From positions 62,001-126,000 of the forward strand of contig NZ_JAJKLK010000030.1 in assembly GCF_020982545.1 (NCBI RefSeq): a DNA stretch of 64,000 nt. The letters run 5' to 3'. The DNA comes from Streptomyces sp. MNU76. Lineage in GTDB: Bacteria > Actinomycetota > Actinomycetes > Streptomycetales > Streptomycetaceae. The position numbers were made by a program, and so were the translations under genes. The notes under the pieces were generated by a model that was not told the origin of the DNA, made no database searches, and saw only the letters and a list, made by a program, of their open reading frames with translations. Of this stretch, positions 1-8,794 are shown in pieces; position 1 is the first letter of the stretch, and each line of letters starts with the position of its first letter.

Positions 1-1050
1 TTCGCGCTGGTCAGCGCGCGCGAGGCGATCGCCGACAGCGGGCTCGGCGACGCCGGGGACGCCCGCGCGCTGCGCACCGGGGTGAGCCTGGGCAGCGCGA
101 TCGGCTGCACCACGGCCATGGCCACCCAGTACGCCATCCTCAGCGACTTCGGCAGCACCTGGACGGTGGATCACACCAGGGCCGGTGAATTCCTCTACGA
201 CTACCTCGTGCCCAGCTCGCTCGCGGCCGTCGTCGCCCGCGACGTGGGTGCGCAGGGCCCGGTGGGCCTGGTCTCCAGCGGCTGCACCTCCGGCCTGGAC
301 GCCATCGGCCACGGCGCAGACCTGATCCGCGAGGGCAGCGCCGACATCGTCGTCGCGGGCGGCGCGGAGGCGCCCATCTCCCCGATCACCATGGCCTGCT
401 TCGACCGTATGCGGCTCACCAGCCCCCGCAACGACGACCCGGCCACGGCCTCGCGCCCCTTCGACCGCACCCGCGACGGGTTCGTGCTCGGCGAGGGCGC
501 CGCCGTCGTCGTACTGGAGGAACTCGAGCACGCCCGGCACCGCGGCGCCCGCGCCTACGCCGAACTGTCCGGGTACGCGGCCCTCAACAGCGCCCACCAC
601 ATGACCGGGCTGCGCCCGGGCGGACAGGAGATGGCCGCCGCCATCCGGGCCGCACTGGACGAGGCACGGCTCAACCCGGTCGACGTCGAGTACGTCAACG
701 CCCACGGCGCCGGCACCCGGCCCAACGACCGGCACGAGACCCATGCCATCAAGGCCGGTCTGGGCGAGCACGCCCGCTCCATCCCCATCAGCTCCATCAA
801 GTCGATGATCGGGCACGCCCTCGGCGCCGCCGGTGCCCTGGACGTGGTGGCCAGCGCGCTCGCCATCCAGCACGACACCGTCCCGCCCACGGCCAACCTG
901 CGCGAACCGGACCCGACCTGCGACCTCGACTACACACCGCTGATCGCGCGGGAGATGCGCACCAGCACCGTGCTCAGCGTCGCCAGCGGATTCGGCGGAT
1001 TCCACAGCGCCACGGTGCTCACCCAGCCACAGCTGAAGGAGGCGGTGTGA
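1..1050 (+). CDS. Type II PKS ketosynthase alpha (KS-alpha 1), 5' end outside window
   Basis: Chain-extending ketosynthase of an aromatic polyketide synthase; it pairs with the following KS-beta to condense malonyl units on an ACP. The frame is open from base 1, so the N-terminus (about 75 residues) lies outside. The active-site Cys is in VSSGCTSG (codon 283-285), with the two catalytic His in NAHGAGT and GHALGAAG near the C-terminus, and the FGGFHSATV tail is typical of the family. The stop overlaps the next gene (GTGA). It resembles the second KS-alpha at 12.8 kb (shared PISPITMACFD, HMTGLRPGG) but is clearly a diverged paralogue. All catalytic residues are present, so it should be functional. 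Confidence 0.93.
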   Translation, partial: FALVSAREAIADSGLGDAGDARALRTGVSLGSAIGCTTAMATQYAILSDFGSTWTVDHTRAGEFLYDYLVPSSLAAVVARDVGAQGPVGLVSSGCTSGLDAIGHGADLIREGSADIVVAGGAEAPISPITMACFDRMRLTSPRNDDPATASRPFDRTRDGFVLGEGAAVVVLEELEHARHRGARAYAELSGYAALNSAHHMTGLRPGGQEMAAAIRAALDEARLNPVDVEYVNAHGAGTRPNDRHETHAIKAGLGEHARSIPISSIKSMIGHALGAAGALDVVASALAIQHDTVPPTANLREPDPTCDLDYTPLIAREMRTSTVLSVASGFGGFHSATVLTQPQLKEAV

Positions 1051-2319
1051 CGATGGGCCAGAACGCGGCGACCGGCCCGGCCGGAGCCCCGACGCAGCCG
1101 GGCGGGGGACCGACGGCCGACGTGCTCGTCACCGGCATCGGGGTCACCGCCCCCAACGGGCTGGGCGCGAACGCCTGGTGGCAGGCCCTGCTGCGGGGCC
1201 GCAGCGGCATCGGACCGCTGACCCGCTTCGACGCCTCCCGCTACCCGGTGCGCCTGGCCGGTGAGATCCACGACTTCGTCGACGCCGACCACGTCCCCAG
1301 CAGACTGCTGCCCGAGACCGACCGGGCCACCCGCCTCATGCTCTGCGCGGCCAGGGAAGCCATCGAGGACTGCGGCGCCGACCCGGCGGGCCTGCCCGGC
1401 TACGCGGCCGGTGTGATCACCGCGAGCTCCGCGGGCGGCACCGAGTTCGGCCAGCGCGGGCTCGCCGCGCTGTGGAACAAGGGCGCCCGCAACGTCAGCG
1501 TCTACCAGTCCTCCGGCTGGTTCCACGGCGCCGGCCCCGGGCAGATCGCCATCCGGCACCAGCTGCGCGGCACCGGCTCCACCATCATCAGCGAACAGGC
1601 CGGCGGCATCGACGCCCTCACCCGCGCCCGGCGCCGCATCCGCGAGGGCACGCAGCTGATGGTCACCGGCGGCGTGGACTCCACCCTGTGCCCGTGGGGC
1701 TGGGCGGCGCACTTGGCCGACGGCCGCATGAGCCGCACCGCCGATCCGCTGCGCGCCTACCGGCCCTTCCACGCGGCCGCCGACGGCCACGTGGTGGGCG
1801 AGGGCGGGGCGCTGCTCGTCGTGGAGGACGCCGAAGCCGCCGCGCGGCGCGGGGCGACCGGCTACGGCATCGTCGCCGGCTGCGCCGCCACCTTCGACGG
1901 GCCCGACGCGCCCCGGCTGCGGGAGGCCGCCCAACTCGCCCTCAACGACGCGGGGGTGACACCGGGGGAGATCGACGTGGTCTTCGCCGACGGCGCGGGC
2001 GAACGGGCCGGCGACCTCGCCGAGAGCGCCGTGCTGTGCGCACTGTTCGGGCCCTACGGGGTGCCCGTCACCGTCCCCAAGACGATGACCGGCCGCCTGG
2101 CGGCGGGGGGTTCGTCCCTGGACCTGGCCGCGGCCCTGTTCTCCCTGCGCGACGAGGTCATCCCGCCCACCACGGGCACCGGCCCCGTCGCCCCGGACTG
2201 CCCTGTCGACCTGGTCGTCGACCGCCCCGCCCCCGGCCCGGCCTGCGCACCGCCCTGGTCCTGGCCCGGGCCGCGGCGGCTTCAACGCGGCAGCCGTACT
2301 GAGGGCGCCCGGCGCGTGA
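1047..2319 (+). CDS. Type II PKS chain-length factor (KS-beta 1), two apparent frameshifts near the 3' end
   Basis: Partner of KS-alpha 1 that sets chain length. The active-site Cys is replaced by Gln in the canonical SEQAGGID context, as in true chain-length factors, and FADGAGE and TVPKTMTGRL follow. The start is GTG 1047 or ATG 1053, both behind a GAAGGAGG site. The C-terminal family sequence (RTALVLARG.GGFNAA) is split over three frames; adding one G near 2240 and one near 2270 restores a continuous protein ending at 2317-2319. The uncorrected frame would run on to 2411 with unrelated residues. I read the breaks as base-call errors in G runs, although real damage cannot be excluded. It overlaps KS-alpha 1 by 4 bp, so the two are translationally coupled. 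Confidence 0.85.
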
Positions 2320-2407
2320 GCCGGGCCGGGCGGGACCGGACACCCGCCGTGACGGCGCCCGGCCCCGCCCGGCCCGGACACCACGGCACCGCACGGCGCG
2401 TGCGGCC

Positions 2408-2653
2408 CTAGGCCGATTCCCGGTGGCCGGGCTCCAGGCCGGCCAGCTCGCGGGCCAGGCGGCGTTCCAGGGGAGACAGGGGCAGGCCGGTGCGCAGGCG
2501 TTCGGGATGGCCGGGGGGCAGGCTCCGCAGGGGGGCCCGACGGGCCGAGGCCTCGTACGCCGATGTCTCGCCGCACACCGCCAGCAGTCCGTAGACCACG
2601 AGGCCGTCCCACAGGCTGCGCACGAGGCGGAGACAGGGACGCAGGGGCTTCAC
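2408..2653 (-). CDS. Small DUF6059-like protein (81 aa)
   Basis: A short reverse-strand gene divergent from the aromatase at 3080. The GTG start is preceded six bases upstream by a clean GGAGG-type site (complement of 2660-2665). The protein opens with a basic, weakly hydrophobic segment (LRLVRSLWDGLVVYGLLAV) and then has LPPGHPERL and LSPLERRLARELA. This PGHPERL-plus-ERxLxxEL layout is what I know from DUF6059 small proteins of Streptomyces, often found beside antibiotic regulators. Its function is unknown; the N-terminal helix could be membrane-associated. The same frame stays open far upstream only because the DNA is GC-rich. Confidence 0.6.
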   Translation of the reverse strand: MKPLRPCLRLVRSLWDGLVVYGLLAVCGETSAYEASARRAPLRSLPPGHPERLRTGLPLSPLERRLARELAGLEPGHRESA

Positions 2654-3079
2654 CGTGGGCCTCCTCGGGCGTCGCTCTTCGGGTGGCCACCGTCCGCCGC
2701 GGTCCTTGAGCGCGCGCCGCCTCCCGGTGGAGCGGGGCCGGGCGCGCCGGTGCGGCGACCGGGCGCGCCGGTGGGCAGGACGACGCGGGCCGGCGCCACC
2801 GGCCTGGTGGCGGCGCGTCGAGGGCTCGGCACACGGACCGGGCCGGAGCCCGCGACCTGCGCCGCCCCGGCCGGGCTCCAGTGGAGGTCGAGCGGGGCAC
2901 GTGCGGATCACGAGCGGTTCCGGACAGGGTCGAAGGCACGGCCGCCGGCAACGCCGAAACGAGGGGCCACCCCCCGGATGCCGCCCGTGTGGCGCGGGAC
3001 CGCCGCTCGGGCGGGACCCGCGGCCGGGAACCTCCCACCGGCGCGGCGGCGCCGCCTCGAACAACGAAGGGTGTGGACG
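2654..3079. other. Intergenic region between divergent genes
   Basis: 426 bp separating the DUF6059-like gene from the aromatase/cyclase. All open frames here are low-complexity GC shadows. It should hold divergent promoters, but I see no convincing -10/-35 pair or operator. The aromatase ribosome site (GAAGGG) lies at its right edge. Confidence 0.5.
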
Positions 3080-4033
3080 ATGCCCGAACCGCGAGTGCAC
3101 CGTGCCGTCAGCGACGTGACCGCCTCGGCCCCGGCCGGCGTGCTGTACGGGCTGATCGCCGACGCCACGCAATGGCCGCTGTTCTTCCCGCCCTGCGTCC
3201 ACGTGGAGCAACTGGACTTCGACGGCAGCCGGGAGCGGCTGCGCCTGTGGGCCGTCGCGGGGGAGAAGGTCAGCTCCTGGGTCTCCAGCCGGCACCTGGA
3301 CGTGGCCGCCCTGCGCGTTCAGTTCACCCAGGACCTGCCCGAGGCCCCCCTCACCTCCATGAGCGGCGTGTGGACCGTCCGGCCGCTCGGCGACGGCTGC
3401 CGGGTGACCCTGGAGCACAGCTTCACCGTCGCCGACGACGCGCCCGCCGACGTGTCCTGGGTGCGCGAGGTCACCGCCGCCAACAGCCGCGCCCAGCTCG
3501 ACCGGCTGGCCTTCCTGGCCGAGCGCTGGACCCGCCTGGACGACCTCACCCTGTCCTTCGAGGACACCGTGCACGTCAGGGCGCCCGCCGAGCTGATCTT
3601 CGACTTCCTCTACCGGGCCGAGGCATGGCCCGCCGAACTGCCGCACGTGCGCACCCTGGAGGTCTCCGAGAAGGCCGCCGGTGTGCAGGTGATGTCGATG
3701 GGCAGCCTCACCGTCGACGGCACCGCCCACGAGACGGAGTCGGTGCGGATCTGCTTCCCCGGCGCCGGCCGGATCGTCTACAAGCAGACCCGTACCTCCC
3801 CGCTGCTGACCGCGCACACCGGCGAATGGCTGCTCGAACCCGACGAGCGGGGCGTCAACCTCACCGCCCGGCACAACGTGCTCCTCGACGAGCGAGGCAT
3901 CGCGGCCGTCCTGGGCCCGGACGCGGACGCGGCACAGGCCGCCCGGCACGTGCGCGACCGGATCGGGCAGGCGGGGCTGCTGGTGCTGCAGTACGCCACG
4001 CAGTACGCCGTCGGCGCGGTGCGTGTCCTGTGA
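3080..4033 (+). CDS. Didomain aromatase/cyclase (SRPBCC x2), set 1
   Basis: Polyketide aromatase/cyclase expected to fold and aromatise the first ring(s) of a poly-beta-keto chain. At 317 aa it contains two START/SRPBCC halves: residues 1-150 (the W-P-L-F-F-P-P segment is the usual pocket entry) and residues 155-317 (DTVHV, then WPAELPHV). The ATG at 3080 follows GAAGGG, and the long open frame upstream has no coding character. It is a paralogue of the aromatase at 16461 (shared TWPxxFPP, DTVHV, LPHV, HTGEW, LGPDA). Its stop overlaps the next start by four bases (GTGA), so it is co-translated with the acyl-CoA-dehydrogenase-like gene. Confidence 0.9.
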   Translation: MPEPRVHRAVSDVTASAPAGVLYGLIADATQWPLFFPPCVHVEQLDFDGSRERLRLWAVAGEKVSSWVSSRHLDVAALRVQFTQDLPEAPLTSMSGVWTVRPLGDGCRVTLEHSFTVADDAPADVSWVREVTAANSRAQLDRLAFLAERWTRLDDLTLSFEDTVHVRAPAELIFDFLYRAEAWPAELPHVRTLEVSEKAAGVQVMSMGSLTVDGTAHETESVRICFPGAGRIVYKQTRTSPLLTAHTGEWLLEPDERGVNLTARHNVLLDERGIAAVLGPDADAAQAARHVRDRIGQAGLLVLQYATQYAVGAVRVL

Positions 4034-5793
4034 CCACCGCCGGACAGCCGACCGCGGGCCTGCCGGCCGTGTCCCGCCCCGCGCGCCGGAGCGGCGGCGA
4101 ACCCGAGCGCGCCGCCCGCCTGGAGGCCGCGCTCGCAGACCCCTTCGACCCCGCCAACCCTCACGGCCACCTGGCGCTGCTGCGCGCCGACGACGCCCGC
4201 CAGGTGCCCGAGGCCACCGAGACCCTGCTCGCCGACGCGGGCCTGGCCGCCGAGTTCGTCCCCACCGACCTCGGCGGGCACCTTCGGGACCTGGAACGGC
4301 TGGCACGGGTGCTGCGCCCGCTGTTCCGCCGTGACCTGGCACTCGGCTACGGCTTCGGCATCACCTCGCTGTTCGCGGCCTCGGCCGTGTGGACCGCGGG
4401 CGACGACGCCCAGCGCCGCACCCTGGCCCGGGTGCTCAACGGCGGCGGACGGATCTCGATCGTGCACCGCGAGGTGGCGCACGCCAACGCCATCCTCCGG
4501 CACGAACTGCGGGCCGTGGACGCCCCCGGCGGCGGGTTCCTCCTCAACGGCCGCAAGGACGCCGTCATCAACGCCGACCGCACCGACACCTTCGTCGCCT
4601 ACGCCCGTACCTCCGCCCAGGACGGCCCCGACAGCCACTCGGTGCTGCTGCTGGGGCCCGAACCGCCGGCCTCCGGACAGGTACGGCGGCTGGAGCGGGT
4701 CCACACGCCCGGCATGCGCGGAGCACGTTTCTGCGGACTGGAACTCATCGACGTGCCCGTGCCCGCCATGGCCGTGGTCGGCGAGGTCGGCGACGGGGTG
4801 TCGCTGGCGCTGCGCAGCTTCCAGATCAGCCACTGCCTCATCCCCGGCACCGTCCTGGCCGGCGTGGACAGCGTCCTGCGCCAGGCCGTGCGCGCGGCCA
4901 CCGTCAACCGCCCCGACCGCCGGCCCTCGCGCCGTCGGCAGCGGGCGCTCGCCGGGGTCTTCGCCGACCTGCTGGCCTGCGACGCGATGGCCGTCACCGG
5001 ACTGCGCGCGCTCAGCCTCCTGCCCGAGGACGCCTATCTGCTCGCCGCGGCCGTCAAGTACACGATGCCGGACCTGCTGCGCGAGAACCTGGAGGAGCTC
5101 GCCGCCGTGCTCGGCGCCCGCGGCTACGACCGCGGCCCGCTCTACGGCGGCTTCCAGAAACTCGCGCGCGACCTGCCGGTGGCCGGACTCGGGCACTCGG
5201 GCACGGCCGTGTGCCAGGCGGTGCTCGTGCCCCAACTTCCCACACTGGCCCGTACGACGTGGTTCCGGTCCGCGGAGCCGCCGGCCGCCCTGTTCACCCC
5301 CGGGGCGCCGCTGCCCGTCTTCGACCACCGCCGGCTCGCGCACTCCGGCACCGACGACCTGCTCACCGCGTCCCTGATCGGCGCCGCCGAACGACTCTCG
5401 GCCCGGACCGGCGGTGGCCCGCTGGAGCGTGTTCTCGCCGCCCTGGCGCGGGCGTTCGTCGACGAGCTGAAGGTGCTGCGCGCACGGTGCGCCGCCCTGC
5501 CGGCCGCCGGCGGCACCGCCTTCGACCCGCAGGCCTGCGCCCTGGCCGACCGCTACGCCCTCGTCCTGGCCGCGGCGGCCTGCCTCGGTGTCTTCGAGCA
5601 CCAGGACGGCGGTGACCCCTTCCTGGCCGACCCCGCCTGGGCGGTGCTCGCCCTCGGACGCATCGGCCGCAGACTCGGCGCCGACGTGCCCGACGTACCG
5701 GCCCAGGCCGAGCACACCGTCCTGGCCGAACTGCTGGAACGCTGCCGCGACGGACACAGCCTGGACCTGTACGCGACCCAGCTGGCCGGCTGA
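4030..5793 (+). CDS. Acyl-CoA-dehydrogenase-like flavoprotein
   Basis: A 587-aa protein of the acyl-CoA dehydrogenase superfamily. The middle section has the fold's markers: LALGYGFGITSLF, a flavin-loop-like stretch (GGRISIVHREVAHANA), the beta-domain (GGGFLLNGRKDAVINA) and the HTPGMRGARF / VGEVGDGVSLAL segments. The C-terminal helical domain is longer than in catabolic members. The GTG start overlaps the aromatase stop. In a PKS operon such a protein could desaturate a carrier-bound acyl chain or act as a flavin-dependent oxygenase; the sequence does not decide. I do not recognise a characterised orthologue, and the usual catalytic Glu is not obvious by eye. Confidence 0.8.
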   Translation: MTTAGQPTAGLPAVSRPARRSGGEPERAARLEAALADPFDPANPHGHLALLRADDARQVPEATETLLADAGLAAEFVPTDLGGHLRDLERLARVLRPLFRRDLALGYGFGITSLFAASAVWTAGDDAQRRTLARVLNGGGRISIVHREVAHANAILRHELRAVDAPGGGFLLNGRKDAVINADRTDTFVAYARTSAQDGPDSHSVLLLGPEPPASGQVRRLERVHTPGMRGARFCGLELIDVPVPAMAVVGEVGDGVSLALRSFQISHCLIPGTVLAGVDSVLRQAVRAATVNRPDRRPSRRRQRALAGVFADLLACDAMAVTGLRALSLLPEDAYLLAAAVKYTMPDLLRENLEELAAVLGARGYDRGPLYGGFQKLARDLPVAGLGHSGTAVCQAVLVPQLPTLARTTWFRSAEPPAALFTPGAPLPVFDHRRLAHSGTDDLLTASLIGAAERLSARTGGGPLERVLAALARAFVDELKVLRARCAALPAAGGTAFDPQACALADRYALVLAAAACLGVFEHQDGGDPFLADPAWAVLALGRIGRRLGADVPDVPAQAEHTVLAELLERCRDGHSLDLYATQLAG

Positions 5794-5997
5794 GACGGCC
5801 CGGCCCCACGCGCACCTACGCCGGGGCCTCGCCCCCTCGGCACCGGCACCGGGCGCCGGGCGCCGGGCCAGGGACGCCGGGCGCGACGACGCCGTCCGGG
5901 TTGCGACGGCGCGGGCGTGCCCCCGTCACCGCCCCCATGACCGCCTCCCTGTTCTGCGCGGGCGGGCCGGGAGACCACGACACGCAGGGAGACGACG

Positions 5998-6816
5998 ATG
6001 AACCGGGTGAGATGTGCGGTACCCCTCCATGTGCCGCGGCCGGCGGGGCCCTGGCGCGGTGTGCAGGAGGACCTCGCGCGGCTCGGCAACGCACTGGTGT
6101 ACACGACGTGGAGCGAGTGGCTGCCCAGTGTCCTGACCACCCCCCGGCTGCGGGAACTGCTCGGCCGTGACTGGCACCGCTACCGGCGTACGCCCGACGC
6201 CGCCGTGCGCTACCGGTTCGCCGCCGCGCGGCTGCTCATCAAGTACACGGCAGCCGCGGCCCTGGTCACCCCGCCGCAGTACCTGGAGATCGCCTACCGC
6301 CTGGGCGGGCGGCCGTATCTGCGCGGCTTCGACCAGATCGAACTGAGCCTCAGTCACACCGGCGACCTGATGGCGGTCGGGCTCAGCCGCACCGGCCGCA
6401 TCGGCGTGGACGTGGAGCCCGCCGACCGCCTGGTGCGGCTGGACCTGCTCCAGAAGCAGATCCTCACCCCCGCCGAGGCGCGCGAGGTGGCCGCGATGTC
6501 CGAGGACCGGCGCACCGCCCACATCCTGCGGCTGTGGACCCTCAAGGAGGCCTACAGCAAGGCGCTCGGCCAGGGACTGCGGCTCGGCTTCAACGAGTTC
6601 GGCTTCAGCCCGGGCGGCAGGCTGCGCGCCCCCGACGGAAGCGCGGCCAGCCGTGGCGAGTGGGACTTCGCCACGCACCCGGTGATGGACCGTTACCTGC
6701 TGAGCGTGGCCTGTCACGACGCGGGCCTGAACACCGCCGACGACACCTCCGTGCACACCATGCTCGACCACGGCTTCCTCTCCGCCATGCAGCCCAAGGC
6801 CCCGGAGGAGCGCTGA
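5998..6816 (+). CDS. Sfp-type 4'-phosphopantetheinyl transferase
   Basis: Transfers phosphopantetheine from CoA to the Ser of acyl or peptidyl carrier proteins. At 272 aa it has the core signature: SLSHTGD at about 117-123, GVDVEP (Asp138 and Glu140 bind Mg) and WTLKEAYSKAL at 180-190 (Lys183, Glu184, Lys188). The ATG at 5998 follows GGGAG. It lies in the same direction as the aromatase and acyl-CoA-dehydrogenase-like genes, 204 bp downstream. A dedicated PPTase implies a local carrier protein: the ACP at 15357 is one client, and an ACP left of the window may be another. Confidence 0.92.
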   Translation: MNRVRCAVPLHVPRPAGPWRGVQEDLARLGNALVYTTWSEWLPSVLTTPRLRELLGRDWHRYRRTPDAAVRYRFAAARLLIKYTAAAALVTPPQYLEIAYRLGGRPYLRGFDQIELSLSHTGDLMAVGLSRTGRIGVDVEPADRLVRLDLLQKQILTPAEAREVAAMSEDRRTAHILRLWTLKEAYSKALGQGLRLGFNEFGFSPGGRLRAPDGSAASRGEWDFATHPVMDRYLLSVACHDAGLNTADDTSVHTMLDHGFLSAMQPKAPEER

Positions 6817-7056
6817 CACCCTCTTGACGGCTCATCGCGGGTTCACGCCCCCGGCACGCGTACGACCTCAGCACGTGTCCCCCGGCACATGTCGAGGGAT
6901 GCTCCGGCGGGCCTGGAGCGGTGTCGGCGCGGTGTCAGTCGTGCGGCGGTACGCCCCGGCACGCTTGCTGCCGGAGCGATACGCCCTCGGGCGGCTCCCG
7001 GGCCCCCGGGGGCGGGGCCCGCACCGGACCGGCCGCCGCGCCGGGGAGGGGGAACC

Positions 7057-8574
7057 ATGGCGAGGCCGAGGCGCCCGCGCTCCGGGCGCGACCGGGTCCG
7101 CGGCGGCACCGCCCCCTCCGGCCGCCCCACCCGCACCGCGCTGCCCGTGACCCGGCAGCAGTACGACGTCCTGCTCGACTCCCTCGCCCACGCCCGAAGC
7201 GGCAGGCACGTCGAGCAGCTGACGTGGCGCTGGCAGGGACCGCTGGACCCCGACCGGCTCGCCGCCGCCTGGCAGTCCGTCATCGCCCGCGAGACCGTCC
7301 TGCGTTCGTCGTTCGCCTGGGGCCCGACCCCCCGCCTGGTGGTCCACGACCGGGCCCGCATCGAGGTCGTACGGCATCCGGCGGGCAGCGTCGACTTCGC
7401 CCGACTGCTGGCCGAGGACCGGCTGCGCGGCTTCGACCTGCGCCGCCCCGGCCCGCTGCGCGTCACCCTCGTCGACGTGCCCGGCCGCGGCACATCCGGG
7501 CCGGCGCCGTCCGGGACGCGGATGCTGCTGACCTTCCACCACGCGCTGCTGGACACCGGCAGCGTCTTCGTGCTGCTGGAGGAGTTCTGCCGGGCCTACC
7601 TCGCCGACGGGGTGCTGCCCGGCGGCGAGCGCAGGCCGGACCTGCGGGACTGGACACGCTGGCTCGACGGACAGGACCCCGCCCCGGCCCGGGAGCTGTG
7701 GAGCCGGACCGTGCCCGCCGGCGACCCGGCGCTCCTGCCGCTGCTGCCCGGCCCCGACACCCGGCAGACCGGCTGCGGCCGCGCCGAGGTACGGCTCAGC
7801 GTCGGCGAGGCCGGGCGGCTGCACCGCTGGGCCGCCGCCCGGGCCCTGCCCGACTCCAGCACCCTGCAGGCCGTCTGGGCGCTGCTGATCCACCGCGCGC
7901 AACGGGTGCCCGGAAGCCTGCCGGTGGGCTTCGGCGTCACCGTCTCGGGGCGGGGCATCCCCCTGGACGGCGTCGAGCGACTGGTGGGGCCCCTGCGCAC
8001 GAGCCTGCCGATGGTCGTGACCGTCGACCCCGAGCAGCCGCTGGGCCGGCTGCTGGCCGCCCTGCGGGACCGGGCGCTGGACATGGCGGCCTACGAATGG
8101 GTCGCCATCGGGCAGATCCACGAGTGGACGGGGCGCGCCGCGACCGGCGGAAAGCTGGTGGAGAGTCTGGTGGCCGTGGCCGGTGGGCCCCGTCCGCCCG
8201 CCGGACTGCGTGCCGAACTGGGCGCGGCCGGAGTACGCCTGGAGATGGAACACGCCGACGGCGCGCACCCCGCCGTACCCGTCGCCCTCCTCGCCCACCG
8301 GAGCGCGGACGGCTCCCTGCGCCTGAGCGTGGTCCACGACCGGGCCCGGGTCTCCGACCGGGACGCCCGCCTGCTGGCCACGCACTGTGCCCGGCTGCTG
8401 CGCCTGCTGCCCGTCACCACGGGCGGCGAGACCGTCGGCGAGGTGCTGTCCGCGCTCGGCTCCGACATGCCGCCCGTCATCGCGCCGCCGCGCCACAGCC
8501 GGCGCACCGTGCGGCTCCGGCCGCGCCCCACGGGTTCCAAAGGCGGCGTCGACCGGGCCCCGAGCGAGTCTTGA
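7057..8574 (+). CDS. Free-standing NRPS-type condensation domain protein
   Basis: A 505-aa protein with the chloramphenicol-acetyltransferase/condensation fold: Q-Y-D-V-L-L near the start, the catalytic motif as HHALLDT, then later motifs (GFGVTVSGR, VGPLRTSLPM, AAYEW..IGQI). The Gly after the catalytic Asp is Thr, a mild deviation from HHxxxDG. It stands alone, with no adenylation or carrier domain attached, so it should join a carrier-bound acyl group to a free amine, alcohol or small partner. ATG 7057 is behind GGGGAGGGGG; an in-frame ATG at 6889 would add a low-complexity Arg/Pro/Gly leader and is unlikely. The 47-aa peptide gene follows after 34 bp. Confidence 0.82.
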   Translation: MARPRRPRSGRDRVRGGTAPSGRPTRTALPVTRQQYDVLLDSLAHARSGRHVEQLTWRWQGPLDPDRLAAAWQSVIARETVLRSSFAWGPTPRLVVHDRARIEVVRHPAGSVDFARLLAEDRLRGFDLRRPGPLRVTLVDVPGRGTSGPAPSGTRMLLTFHHALLDTGSVFVLLEEFCRAYLADGVLPGGERRPDLRDWTRWLDGQDPAPARELWSRTVPAGDPALLPLLPGPDTRQTGCGRAEVRLSVGEAGRLHRWAAARALPDSSTLQAVWALLIHRAQRVPGSLPVGFGVTVSGRGIPLDGVERLVGPLRTSLPMVVTVDPEQPLGRLLAALRDRALDMAAYEWVAIGQIHEWTGRAATGGKLVESLVAVAGGPRPPAGLRAELGAAGVRLEMEHADGAHPAVPVALLAHRSADGSLRLSVVHDRARVSDRDARLLATHCARLLRLLPVTTGGETVGEVLSALGSDMPPVIAPPRHSRRTVRLRPRPTGSKGGVDRAPSES

Positions 8575-8608
8575 CACCCTGAGGCGACCGACCACGAAGG
8601 AGGCGCCC

Positions 8609-8752
8609 ATGAGCGAGCGCGTTGAGGAGTTCCGGGAGATCGACATGGCGGTGTTCGGGATGGTTCCGGTGGGCGTGGCGCCGCTGCTCAGGCTGGCCGG
8701 GGCCGACGACGAGGACGACGAGTTCCTCACCATCGTCCGCAGCATCGACTGA
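8609..8752 (+). CDS. Short acidic peptide, 47 aa, unknown
   Basis: A small gene with an excellent ribosome site (GAAGGAGG, 5-6 bases from ATG 8609), between the condensation protein and the PPOX gene, all on one strand with short gaps. The peptide has three parts: charged (MSERVEEFREID), hydrophobic (residues 13-30, Met/Val/Pro/Leu-rich) and very acidic (GADDEDDEF), ending TIVRSID. It lacks Cys and has no carrier-protein Ser motif of the DSL type. The layout resembles a leader, tag or carrier peptide, or a small partner subunit, but no function can be assigned. Confidence that it is translated rests on the ribosome site and tight placement. Confidence 0.6.
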   Translation: MSERVEEFREIDMAVFGMVPVGVAPLLRLAGADDEDDEFLTIVRSID

Positions 8753-8794
8753 ACACGATCCAGGGCCCGTTCGAGGGGGAGGACGAGAAGGAAC

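Noticed and set aside
930..3038. 702-codon reverse-strand open frame across the KS genes
   Set aside because: Gly/Arg/Pro-rich low-complexity translation with no motifs; it is the complement shadow of KS-alpha 1 and KS-beta 1 in very GC-rich DNA.
2881..4029. In-frame upstream extension of the acyl-CoA-dehydrogenase-like gene
   Set aside because: It would overlap the whole aromatase gene and is Arg/Pro/Gly-rich; the GTG at 4030 overlapping the aromatase stop is the sensible start.
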